Positions 1 to 6,516 of a stretch of 20,305 nucleotides of DNA are shown here, piece by piece. Position numbers and translations under genes: made by a program. The DNA comes from Salmonirosea sp038204185 (GTDB lineage Bacteria; Bacteroidota; Bacteroidia; Cytophagales; Spirosomataceae): assembly GCA_038204185.1 (NCBI GenBank), contig JBBRDE010000072.1, forward strand, positions 1 through 20,305, in the 5' to 3' direction. Positions within the stretch are counted from its first letter, which is position 1. The number at the start of each line of letters is the position of its first letter. A model generated the notes under the pieces. That model was given only the letters and a program-made list of their open reading frames with translations, made no database searches and was not told where the DNA came from.

Positions 1-140
1 AAGCCTCCCGCGACGCGCACTGGAAATCCTTCGGCAGCGATCCCGATTGGAGCAAGCTGAAAGTGATGCCCGAGTACCAGGATAACATGACGAAGGCCAA
101 CGTTACTTTTGTGCGCCCTACGGCGTATTCGGATCTCTGA
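1..140 (+). CDS. NIPSNAP family protein, 3' end only
   Basis: The frame that begins at base 3 is open for 45 codons and ends at TGA 138-140. It reads ASRDAHWKSFGSDPDW, then KLKVMPEYQ, and finishes TFVRPTAYSDL. This tryptophan-containing stretch, followed by a charged helix and a short final strand, is the usual end of NIPSNAP proteins, which are small ferredoxin-like alpha/beta-barrel proteins of unclear biochemical role that are common in Cytophagales. The upstream part lies outside the window, so the start, any signal peptide and the domain number cannot be judged. It converges with the acyltransferase-like gene on the other strand, with 21 bases between the two stop codons and no obvious terminator hairpin. 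Confidence 0.7.
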   Translation, partial: ASRDAHWKSFGSDPDWSKLKVMPEYQDNMTKANVTFVRPTAYSDL

Positions 141-161
141 AAATCGCAGCCATTCCCGAGT

Positions 162-1346
162 CTAGATAACCGGATGCCGCTTGAACTCCCGGTTCCGGTC
201 GAAGAGGTAACGATACGTGATGTGCTTCTTGGTAATGGTGCCGCCCAGCATCTTAGCGTAGTTGAGCATTTTGGGGTTAAAATCCCCGATCCAGTTCAGT
301 TCCAGGTCGGTGTATTGGTAACCGGGTCGCCAGCAGACTTTGGAGTAAGCCAATGCAATGGCCGACTCGATGCCCTTTTTCTGGAATTCGGGAATGACGC
401 CGAAGATGACACCGAACGCTTTGTGGTTGGTCTTCATAAGTTTGTGGTATAAGAACTTGAGCTTCCCGAGCCAGTCAAGTTTCCCGTTTACGTGCTTGAA
501 AATCTGATTGAGTTCGGGCAGCATGATGAAGAACGACATGGGCTGATCTTCGTAGTAGCCGAACCACATCAGTTCCTCTTCCAGAATCGGCCTCATGCGC
601 TCCATTAGGCCCTTCGACTGCTCCACGCTCATGTCGCTCGTTCCTTGGTGGGCGGCCCAGGCTTTGTTGTAAATGACCCGAAAATCTTCCGCGAATTTTT
701 CCAATTCATTCTTCTTCACGTGCCGGAAGTCGTAGCCGGGCGTGGCGTAAATCTTTTCGGCCCGATGAAAGACCGCCGGATGCAGCATCGGGCGCACGTC
801 TTCTTCGCGCATGGGCAAGTAGTAGGTGTATTGCTCGATGTAGTTCTGGAAGCCGTAATTCTCGAACAAATCCCGGTAGTAGGGCATGTGGTAATCCATA
901 CCGTAGGTCGGCTCTTTTTCGTAGCCTTGCACCAGCAAACCCCAGTGACTGTCGCGTTCGCCGAAATTGACCGGCCCGTCCATGGCCTCCATGCCGCGCT
1001 CGGCCAGCCAGTTGCGGCAGGTGTCAAAGAGCAGCGTGGCTACGCGGGCGTCATTGGCGCACTCAAAGAAGCCCATACCGCCCGTAGGTTGTTCATTCCC
1101 TTTGAGCACCGTTTTTTGATTGATAAAAGCCGCCACCCGGCCAACCGTCTGGTCACTGTGATCTACTACCAGCCAGCGAATACATTCGCCGTCTTTGAAA
1201 TACTTATTCGTTTGAGGGTCAAATATATGCTCGATATCCTCATTGAGCGGTCGTATCCAGTAGGGGTTCTTGCGGTAAATCCGCACGGGAAGTTGGAGGA
1301 ATTCGTTACGCCGGAGGGGATCGGTACCTACTTCTAATACTTTCAA
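162..1346 (-). CDS. GNAT-fold N-acyltransferase-like protein (YghO-like)
   Basis: The 394-residue protein starts LKVLEVGTDPLRRNEFLQLP and continues with NPYWIRPLNEDIEHIFDP. This matches the pattern of the large YghO-like family (about 380-390 aa), which has a degenerate GNAT fold. Other family-like blocks are GGMGFFECANDARVATLLFD, MDGPVNFGERDSHWGLL, YHMPYYRDLFENYGF and FGVIPEFQKKGIESAIALAY; the last sits where GNAT proteins bind acyl-CoA. The substrate is unknown. No in-frame ATG lies near the start. I chose TTG at 1346-1344 because family similarity begins there; the frame stays open to 1517 but the extra 57 residues look non-conserved and would run through the cysS promoter and leader. The gene is divergent from cysS. 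Family call is fairly firm, start and function are not. Confidence 0.75.
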   Translation of the reverse strand: MKVLEVGTDPLRRNEFLQLPVRIYRKNPYWIRPLNEDIEHIFDPQTNKYFKDGECIRWLVVDHSDQTVGRVAAFINQKTVLKGNEQPTGGMGFFECANDARVATLLFDTCRNWLAERGMEAMDGPVNFGERDSHWGLLVQGYEKEPTYGMDYHMPYYRDLFENYGFQNYIEQYTYYLPMREEDVRPMLHPAVFHRAEKIYATPGYDFRHVKKNELEKFAEDFRVIYNKAWAAHQGTSDMSVEQSKGLMERMRPILEEELMWFGYYEDQPMSFFIMLPELNQIFKHVNGKLDWLGKLKFLYHKLMKTNHKAFGVIFGVIPEFQKKGIESAIALAYSKVCWRPGYQYTDLELNWIGDFNPKMLNYAKMLGGTITKKHITYRYLFDRNREFKRHPVI

Positions 1347-1430
1347 TTTTGAATGATAGAATGTTATATTGATAGAATAATGTCCACGAAGGTAATAAAA
1401 AGGCTCCTTTCGATCGGTGAATACCGTCCA

Positions 1431-1464
1431 TTTGCGATTTTTGGCAGCCAATTGCCTATTTTTG
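1431..1464 (+). promoter_or_regulatory. Candidate Bacteroidota-type promoter of cysS
   Basis: TATTTTTG at 1457-1464 matches the TAnnTTTG box of the Bacteroidota housekeeping sigma factor exactly. TTTG at 1431-1434 lies 22 bases upstream, within the spacing range I recall for flavobacterial promoters (17-23). Transcription would start near 1471, leaving a leader of about 75 bases that contains the heptamer repeat array. AT-rich DNA yields such boxes by chance, so this is a candidate only. Confidence 0.45.
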
Positions 1465-1513
1465 TCCGGTCTAACTGGGTTAGTTAGTTGTTGTAGAAAC
1501 TTGAATCTCCCTA

Positions 1514-1541
1514 TCAACTATCCACTCTCCACTTTCAACTA
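1514..1541 (+). repeat. Four-unit heptamer array in the cysS leader
   Basis: Four consecutive 7-base units read TCAACTA, TCCACTC, TCCACTT, TCAACTA, consensus TCMACTn. The array ends 5 bases before the cysS ATG at 1547. A nearly identical array lies at the same distance upstream of lysS (19914-19941, opposite strand). The units stand where a ribosome-binding site would be and contain no Shine-Dalgarno sequence. Confidence 0.7.
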
Positions 1542-1546
1542 AGTAA

Positions 1547-3031
1547 ATGTCCCTCAAAATATACAATACCCTCTCCCGCCAAAAAGATCTTTTTGAACCG
1601 CTGTCCCCCCCCAACGTAGGTATGTACGTGTGCGGACCGACGGTTTATAACAATGCGCACTTGGGCAATGTTCGTACCTTCATGACCTTCGACCTGTTGT
1701 TCAGGTACCTCACGCACAGTGGCTACAAGGTACGGTACGTCCGTAACATTACTGACGTGGGCCACCTGGTAGGGGATGGCGACGAGGGCGAGGACAAAAT
1801 CGGCCGCATGGCCAAGCTCGAACAACTGGAACCCATGGAAATCGTGCAGCGCTACACCAATGATTTTCACCGGGTCATGGAGAGCTTTAATATTCTCCCG
1901 CCCAGCATCGAACCCACTGCCACGGGCCACCTCATCGAGCAGATCGAGGCCGTGCAGGATTTGATTGAAAAAGGACTGGCCTACGAAGCCAACGGCTCGG
2001 TCTACTTCGACATCAATGCCTACAACGAAGCCGGAAACCACTACGGCAAGCTGTCGGGCCGGATTCTGGAAGACCTCCTCAACGAAACCCGTGAACTCGA
2101 CGGGCAGTCCGAAAAGCGCAATCCGCTGGATTTTGCGATTTGGAAAAATGCCTCCCCCGAGCATCTCATGCAGTGGAATTCGCCCTGGGGCCGGGGGTTT
2201 CCCGGCTGGCATCTCGAATGTACCTGCATGAGCGCCAAGTACCTGGGCAATCAGTTCGACATCCACGGCGGCGGCATGGACTTGAAATTCCCCCACCACG
2301 AATGCGAAATCGCGCAGGGCAAGGGCCTCACCGGCACCGATCCCGTCCGCTACTGGATGCATACGAATATGCTCACGGTGAATGGACAAAAAATGTCCAA
2401 GTCGCTGGGAAACTCGTTCCTGCCCGCCCAACTTTTCAGTGGCGACCACGAGCTACTGGATCAGGCATATAGCCCCATGACAGTGCGTTTTTTCATGCTG
2501 CAAAGTCAGTACCGCAGTACCCTTGATTTCTCCAACGATGCCCTGAAAGCATCCCAAAAAGGCTTTAAGCGCTTAGCTAACGGGTTGCGGATCGTGAAAG
2601 TACTGGAATACAGTACTGAGGAGGGGGTACCTTTGGATACGAAGAAAATCGAGGATATCGAGAAATCATTGCAGGGATTCTACGACGGCATGAACGACGA
2701 CCTAAATACGTCGGTAACCATCGCGCACTTGTTCAACCTGCTGAAATACGTCAATATGCTGTACATGAATCAGTTGAAATCGGCGGCTTTGGGCGAGGGT
2801 TTATTTAATACATTGAAGAAAAACTTCGTGATTTTCTTCGAGGACGTGCTGGGCTTGAAGGAAGAACCCGCCGAAGGTACCTCCGTGCTAAACGGGATGC
2901 TGAACCTCTACCGCGAATACAAAGCCGCGCAGCAGTACGACAAAGTGGACGAAGTTCGTTCTTATTTCAAAAATCAGGGCCTGGTCATCCGCGATATGAA
3001 GCACCGCATCGACTGGGCCTATGAAGAGTGA
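1547..3031 (+). CDS. cysS: Cysteine--tRNA ligase
   Basis: This 494-residue class I aminoacyl-tRNA synthetase attaches cysteine to tRNA-Cys in the cytoplasm. The Rossmann catalytic core is plain: CGPTVYNNAHLGNVRT at 29-44 carries the HIGH-type signature (HLGN, 38-41), and KMSKS is at 282-286. The zinc site that discriminates cysteine is complete: Cys29, Cys225 (in WHLECTCMS), His250 and Glu254 (in FPHHECE), in the same spacing as the E. coli enzyme. The C-terminal part (about 380-494) is the helical DALR-like and anticodon-binding region. Length is normal or slightly long. The ATG at 1547 fits the family start (MSLKIYNTLSRQK). The gene has its own candidate promoter and a repeat-bearing leader, and converges with the next gene with an 8-base gap. 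Confidence 0.97.
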   Translation: MSLKIYNTLSRQKDLFEPLSPPNVGMYVCGPTVYNNAHLGNVRTFMTFDLLFRYLTHSGYKVRYVRNITDVGHLVGDGDEGEDKIGRMAKLEQLEPMEIVQRYTNDFHRVMESFNILPPSIEPTATGHLIEQIEAVQDLIEKGLAYEANGSVYFDINAYNEAGNHYGKLSGRILEDLLNETRELDGQSEKRNPLDFAIWKNASPEHLMQWNSPWGRGFPGWHLECTCMSAKYLGNQFDIHGGGMDLKFPHHECEIAQGKGLTGTDPVRYWMHTNMLTVNGQKMSKSLGNSFLPAQLFSGDHELLDQAYSPMTVRFFMLQSQYRSTLDFSNDALKASQKGFKRLANGLRIVKVLEYSTEEGVPLDTKKIEDIEKSLQGFYDGMNDDLNTSVTIAHLFNLLKYVNMLYMNQLKSAALGEGLFNTLKKNFVIFFEDVLGLKEEPAEGTSVLNGMLNLYREYKAAQQYDKVDEVRSYFKNQGLVIRDMKHRIDWAYEE

Positions 3032-3039
3032 AACAGAAA

Positions 3040-3555
3040 TTACATTTTAGAAAAGCGTATAGGCTGCGGCAGAAACACTATAAAGGGTATTCCTCTGTAT
3101 AATTCAGGTTTGGTTATTGGAACAACTACGTTTTTGCGTATGGCTTCATCCAAGTCTTCGATTTCGGATAAGGTTAATGTTCGGTTTTTTGCAACGTAAA
3201 ACTCTATTTCTTTTATTTTCCCGCTCGGGAGCATATAGAGCATTACACCTATACTCTCATTTTTTATAGCTAGTCTTTGTCGCCGTTCTTCGGAAAAAAC
3301 CTTCAACACTTGAGCGAAAATTTGCTTACTGGTCTGTCTGATGTCTATTCCACTCATATCTAAATCAGAGTTGTAAGAAAGTTTTTTTTCTATAAAATCC
3401 GAAGTTTTTGGTCGAATTATAGCACCCTCATTAATGGTGACGATCCCATATGTATTCTTTTTGGCGTTGACCAAACTCTCTTCTTTTTTAAAAAGCTGTC
3501 CATTAGCTACTCCGTAGCAGATGAGACTCATACCTAGTATTAATAAAATTTTCAT
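3040..3555 (-). CDS. Secreted hypothetical protein
   Basis: The 171-residue protein starts MKILLILGMSLICYGVANGQ, a Sec signal peptide with cleavage likely after the Ala-Asn-Gly region near residue 19-20. A cysteine at 13 is not in a lipobox context. The mature part is rich in Lys, Ile and Glu and contains a predicted alpha/beta stretch (IGVMLYMLPSGKIKEIEFYV) followed by a helix (LSEIEDLDEAIRKNVVVP) and the end GIPFIVFLPQPIRFSKM. A strand-helix-strand end with PSGKI loosely recalls the TonB C-terminal fold, but that is a guess. I recognise no family. Its DNA is visibly AT-richer than cysS or the M28 gene on either side, which may mean a different origin. It is probably periplasmic or outer-membrane associated. 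Confidence 0.7.
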   Translation of the reverse strand: MKILLILGMSLICYGVANGQLFKKEESLVNAKKNTYGIVTINEGAIIRPKTSDFIEKKLSYNSDLDMSGIDIRQTSKQIFAQVLKVFSEERRQRLAIKNESIGVMLYMLPSGKIKEIEFYVAKNRTLTLSEIEDLDEAIRKNVVVPITKPELYRGIPFIVFLPQPIRFSKM

Positions 3556-3811
3556 ACTATCAAAAGTTTAGTTACAACTCATGCTCTGTGTTAGGTTCAT
3601 TAAAGCATTTGGGTATAAATCGTGTCTAGTGGGATAAAATAAGCTGGGTTACTTTCCTTAGGTGAAATTTGAAAAAATTTTTTTTTCTAAAAAGTCAAGA
3701 AAAATTTCAAATTTATTTTTCTATCTGCTTTTCTTAATTTTACAAAAATCTGAAAATCAATATTTTACAGCGAATTATATTATAAAGGATCGGCAATTCC
3801 ATGGATGCCCG

Positions 3812-3819
3812 TATCTTTG
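3812..3819 (+). promoter_or_regulatory. Candidate -7 box for the M28/lipoprotein unit
   Basis: TATCTTTG is an exact TAnnTTTG match, 29 bases before the ATG at 3849. No clear TTG partner is visible 17-23 bases upstream. The preceding 200 bases (3600-3800) are very AT-rich with runs of T and A and hold no gene I can support. Confidence 0.4.
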
Positions 3820-3848
3820 CAACTATCACCAATCCTTGACTTCCCGTA

Positions 3849-4865
3849 ATGCGCCCAAGGCCCGCTTCCAAACTCTTGATTCTATCGCTGATAATGGTTT
3901 CGGCCACCCTCTCCTGCCAAACCAAAGACTCCTCCGAGCAAACTACCGAACAATCTATTCCTATGGCGTCTGCTCCTAGCTTTAACGCTGATTCGGCCTA
4001 CGCTTTCGTTGAGAGGCAGGTAGCCTTCGGGCCGCGGGTACCCAACACGAAGGCGCACGAGCAAACCGGAGATTATCTGGTGGCTGCGCTGGAGAAGTAC
4101 GGCTTCGTCGTGACGGAGCAAAAATTCGTGGCCACAACCTACGACGGCAAAAAACTTAATGCCCGCAACATCATCGGCAGCTACCAGCCGCAGGCCGCCA
4201 AGCGCATCATGTTGGCGGCACACTGGGACTCGCGGCCTTTTGCCGACGAGGACTCTACCCGCAAGACACAACCCGTGCCGGGGGCCAACGATGGCGCGAG
4301 CGGGGTGGGCGTTCTGCTGGAAATAGCGCGGGGACTGCACGAAGCCCAAAACAAACCCGACCTGGGTGTGGATATCGTCTTTTTTGACGCGGAGGATTGG
4401 GGCAAATCGGCCGTGACCAGCGACGGGAATTACGCCGGTTTCTGTTTGGGATCGAGGTACTGGGCAGAAAACCGTCATATACCTAACTACACGGCTTATT
4501 TTGGCATCTTGCTGGACATGGTTGGGGCCAAAAATGCTACCTTTCCCAAAGAAGGGTACTCTACCAAAAATGCCGGCGAAGTGGTGCGTACCGTCTGGAA
4601 CACCGCCAGTCAGCTAGGGTACAGCACCTACTTCGTCGATCAGCAGGGCCCTGCCATCACCGACGACCACGTTCCGGTGAACGAAGTGGCTAAATTCCCT
4701 ATGATCGACATCATCCACACGCGGGTGAACGATCTGAGTCGTACGTTCTTCGACGACTGGCATACTACCGGCGATGATATGAGCAATATTGACCGCTCTA
4801 CGCTCAAAGCCGTGGGACAAACCCTCTTGCAGGTACTTTACAACGAGGGACAACCGAACGCCTAA
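3849..4865 (+). CDS. M28-family glutaminyl-peptide cyclotransferase-like lipoprotein
   Basis: The 338-residue protein resembles bacterial type II glutaminyl cyclases, which convert N-terminal glutamine of exported proteins to pyroglutamate. Residues 1-22 are a hydrophobic export signal ending in ATLSC, so Cys23 is a probable lipid anchor (imperfect lipobox). The zinc-peptidase fold signatures are present: AAHWDSRPFADED (123-135), GANDGASGVGVLLEIAR (145-161, Asp148), FFDAEDWG (178-185, Glu182 as catalytic base, Asp183 as metal ligand), LLDMVGA (221-227), TDDHVPVNE (271-279) and DDWHTTGDD (302-310, Trp304 and His305). The Trp-His pair and the DDH motif favour cyclase over aminopeptidase. An M28 aminopeptidase remains possible. 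Translation starts at ATG 3849, 29 bases after a TAnnTTTG box; a small lipoprotein gene follows in the same direction. Confidence 0.85.
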   Translation: MRPRPASKLLILSLIMVSATLSCQTKDSSEQTTEQSIPMASAPSFNADSAYAFVERQVAFGPRVPNTKAHEQTGDYLVAALEKYGFVVTEQKFVATTYDGKKLNARNIIGSYQPQAAKRIMLAAHWDSRPFADEDSTRKTQPVPGANDGASGVGVLLEIARGLHEAQNKPDLGVDIVFFDAEDWGKSAVTSDGNYAGFCLGSRYWAENRHIPNYTAYFGILLDMVGAKNATFPKEGYSTKNAGEVVRTVWNTASQLGYSTYFVDQQGPAITDDHVPVNEVAKFPMIDIIHTRVNDLSRTFFDDWHTTGDDMSNIDRSTLKAVGQTLLQVLYNEGQPNA

Positions 4866-4880
4866 AAAGTGAATGAGTTT

Positions 4881-5294
4881 ATGAGTACAAAGTATACGGG
4901 TTTTTGGGCGAAAGGGTGTTGGCTTGCTACCGGTTTGGTTTGGCTGTTGGTTGGGTGCAAGTCGGCTCCCGATAAATTGGGCAGGCTTGATTTGGTAAAA
5001 TGGCGGGAAGATCGCGCTGCCTGCAATAGTATCCGTCCTAGCTTAGTTAAGGATTTCAAGATCGAGCAAGTCAACCTGATGGGCAAATTCGCCGATGATG
5101 TGGGTCTAATCCTAGGCCGACCCGATATTCATCAGTTAGGCTCCCGAAATCAGAAATTCTACGTGTATTTTTTGGAGAAAGGTACCCAATGCAACGATAT
5201 AGCCAAGCCGTCCTCGGCTCAGAAAGTGATTTTACGCTTCAATGCCGTAGGGTTGTTGTCGGAGATAACCTACCAAAACAGTTTGCCGGAATAA
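4881..5294 (+). CDS. Small lipoprotein of unknown function
   Basis: Starting at ATG 4881 the product is 137 residues, with a classic lipoprotein signal: basic N-terminus, hydrophobic WLATGLVWLLVGC and lipid-accepting Cys26. A GTG at 4869 would add four residues but is less likely. The mature part has WREDRAACNSIRPSLVKDF, then a compact alpha/beta stretch (VGLILGRPDIHQLGSRNQKF, YVYFLEKGTQC) and a final strand VILRFNAVGLLSEITYQNS. This order and size recall BamE/SmpA-like small lipoproteins, where a helix pair precedes a three-stranded sheet, but no diagnostic motif settles it. The start lies 15 bases after the stop of the M28 gene, so the two are probably co-transcribed. Two mature cysteines (Cys48 and Cys108 by this numbering) could form a disulphide. 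Confidence 0.7.
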   Translation: MSTKYTGFWAKGCWLATGLVWLLVGCKSAPDKLGRLDLVKWREDRAACNSIRPSLVKDFKIEQVNLMGKFADDVGLILGRPDIHQLGSRNQKFYVYFLEKGTQCNDIAKPSSAQKVILRFNAVGLLSEITYQNSLPE

Positions 5295-5463
5295 GCAAAC
5301 CGGGGCGTAGGTTTTGTTCGTTGAGCGACTTTTTGTGCTGGCTATCTCCTACCCGTAGTTTTCGAGTGGACCGACGAGGTACCCCTTTTAAATGTGTACA
5401 TCTTTTGCCTGCAAACGATTCTGGAAGACGAGGATATTCTTCCGCCTTCTGAAAATTAACTTT

Positions 5464-5484
5464 CACAAGGCTTGGAGCCTTGTG
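5464..5484. terminator. Perfect hairpin between convergent units
   Basis: CACAAGGCT (5464-5472) and AGCCTTGTG (5476-5484) form a 9-bp stem with a 3-base loop. On the - strand it is followed by AAAGTTAATTTT and lies 10 bases past the stop of the barrel remnant; on the + strand it is followed by AGGAGTTTCTTT, 170 bases past the small lipoprotein gene. Neither side has a pure T run, so termination strength is uncertain. Confidence 0.5.
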
Positions 5485-5494
5485 AGGAGTTTCT

Positions 5495-5875
5495 TTACAA
5501 CCCCACCGACAGCCGCAGCCCCGGACTCAAATTCTTAAACGCTCCGTTGAAATATACCTCGGGAGCAATGCGAAGGTAGGGCGTCAAATCGATCGCTTCC
5601 CTCACCCGCCAGGTGTGTGGCGCGTAGTAATCGCTGCGGTGGTGCACCAGGTACCCCAGGGTGAGTTGTCCGGTCTGTACACGGGGTTTGCGTCCGATGG
5701 TACCTCTCTCCGATTTTTTGAAGAAGGAAAGTCCAGCCGATACGAAGCCGTTTTGGTAGGGCTTAAAGCCTCCCTCTGCATTTTACCCGAAAAAATACTG
5801 ATGCTGGTAGCCCACAGTGGGCTTGATGGGCAACTTTTCCATGTATAGTATGGCCCCAATATCCAGGGAGGTCAT
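5495..5875 (-). pseudogene. Remnant of an outer-membrane beta-barrel protein gene
   Basis: Reading from 5875 the frame gives MTSLDIGAILYMEKLPIKPT, then VGYQHQYFFG, an in-frame TAA at 5783-5785, and after it about 95 more codons without interruption to TAA 5495-5497. The part after the stop has alternating polar/hydrophobic strands and tight turns: FKPYQNGFVSAGLSFFKK, QTGQLTLGYLVHHRSDYY, AIDLTPYLRIAPEVYFNG, and the end LSPGLRLSVGL. That is typical of the last strands of an outer-membrane barrel. A second in-frame stop lies directly upstream of the ATG (5876-5878), and I see no intact N-terminal portion or signal peptide nearby. A terminator-like hairpin follows at 5464-5484, as expected for a former gene end. 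I cannot name the family. A sequencing error at the TAA would not rescue it, as the upstream part is also missing. Confidence 0.6.
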
Positions 5876-5890
5876 TTAGTGGCCCCGGAT

Positions 5891-6370
5891 TTACCCCGGG
5901 GCTACCCGCAGATTGAGTAGCAGTATGTCCGAGCCAAAATTTATAAGCTGCACCTGTCGGTTGAGCAGGTATCGACCATAGACTTCGGACGAGCGGTCAA
6001 GGATAACGGGATCGGTGCGCTTTTCCATGTTTTTAAGCAGGTTGGCCCTTTTCTCCCGCATCTCGTCAAAAAGCAGGGGGGTATCCTTCAAATCGTTAGT
6101 CAATAAGTATATTTCCGCCCGCTGATCGGCCTTGATCACGGTAATATGTAAGTTATCCTGGACTGTTTTCAACCAAACAAATTCCTTTTCCACGACCATC
6201 AAGTCAGGGGTGCCCTGTGGGTATTTTTTCCAGCGCAATTGTGGCTCGTCGTCATTTAGCAAGAACTGCACCGATATTCCATCGGTTTCTTCGGGAAGGG
6301 ATTCGATGATTGGGCTGGACTCCGCCCAGAAGTGACGTACCAGTGAATCGGGCCGCTGCACGAGTTTCAA
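5891..6370 (-). CDS. Orphan ORF, possibly a truncated gene
   Basis: A 159-codon frame starting at TTG 6370 encodes a mixed soluble-looking protein with no signal peptide or membrane segment: LVQRPDSLVRHFWAESSP, LNDDEPQLRWKKYPQGTPDL, a helical EMREKRANLLKNMEKR segment and the end NFGSDILLLNLRVAPG. The frame is open upstream to a TAA at 6416-6418 (codons DDLNILLLKNKKYSQ), with no ATG anywhere in the first third, so either TTG or another weak codon is used or the 5' part has been lost. It sits immediately upstream of the barrel remnant, and its stop lies inside the loop of a GC-rich hairpin (5882-5902). I recognise no family. The composition looks protein-like, but a decayed gene is as likely as a live one. 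Confidence 0.4.
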   Translation of the reverse strand: MKLVQRPDSLVRHFWAESSPIIESLPEETDGISVQFLLNDDEPQLRWKKYPQGTPDLMVVEKEFVWLKTVQDNLHITVIKADQRAEIYLLTNDLKDTPLLFDEMREKRANLLKNMEKRTDPVILDRSSEVYGRYLLNRQVQLINFGSDILLLNLRVAPG

Positions 6371-6456
6371 CTGGGAGTACTTTTTGTTTTTGAGTAAGAG
6401 AATATTCAGATCGTCTTACGACACAGCCTTCTCTTTCTAAATAATACAATAACAAT

Positions 6457-6486
6457 CGAGGTGCCCGGATACTTCCGGACACCTCG
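6457..6486 (-). terminator. Terminator of the SprB-repeat gene
   Basis: CGAGGTG (6457-6463) pairs with CACCTCG (6480-6486), followed inside by one mismatch and a 5-bp CCGGA/TCCGG stem with a TACT loop. On the - strand the hairpin begins 31 bases after the stop codon at 6517 and is followed by the T-rich ATTGTTATTGTATTATTT, which fits intrinsic termination. Confidence 0.65.
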
Positions 6487-6516
6487 AAGATACATACTTT
6501 GCCTTTACTGATTTTA

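Noticed and set aside
645..1337. 230-codon open frame on the + strand
   Set aside because: It is antisense to the acyltransferase-like gene, whose protein has recognisable family blocks; this frame has none.
1535..2449. 304-codon open frame on the - strand
   Set aside because: Fully antisense to cysS, which is certain. It is the mirror of GC-biased codon use and has no domain.
3662..3979. 105-codon frame on the + strand starting in AT-rich DNA
   Set aside because: Low-complexity Lys/Phe-rich start, overlaps the true start and signal peptide of the M28 gene in another frame.
5325..5459. 44-codon frame in phase with the small lipoprotein, after its stop and a second TGA, ending LEDEDILPPSEN
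   Set aside because: Composition is slightly protein-like and it could be a lost C-terminal extension, but it is too short and unrecognised to call.
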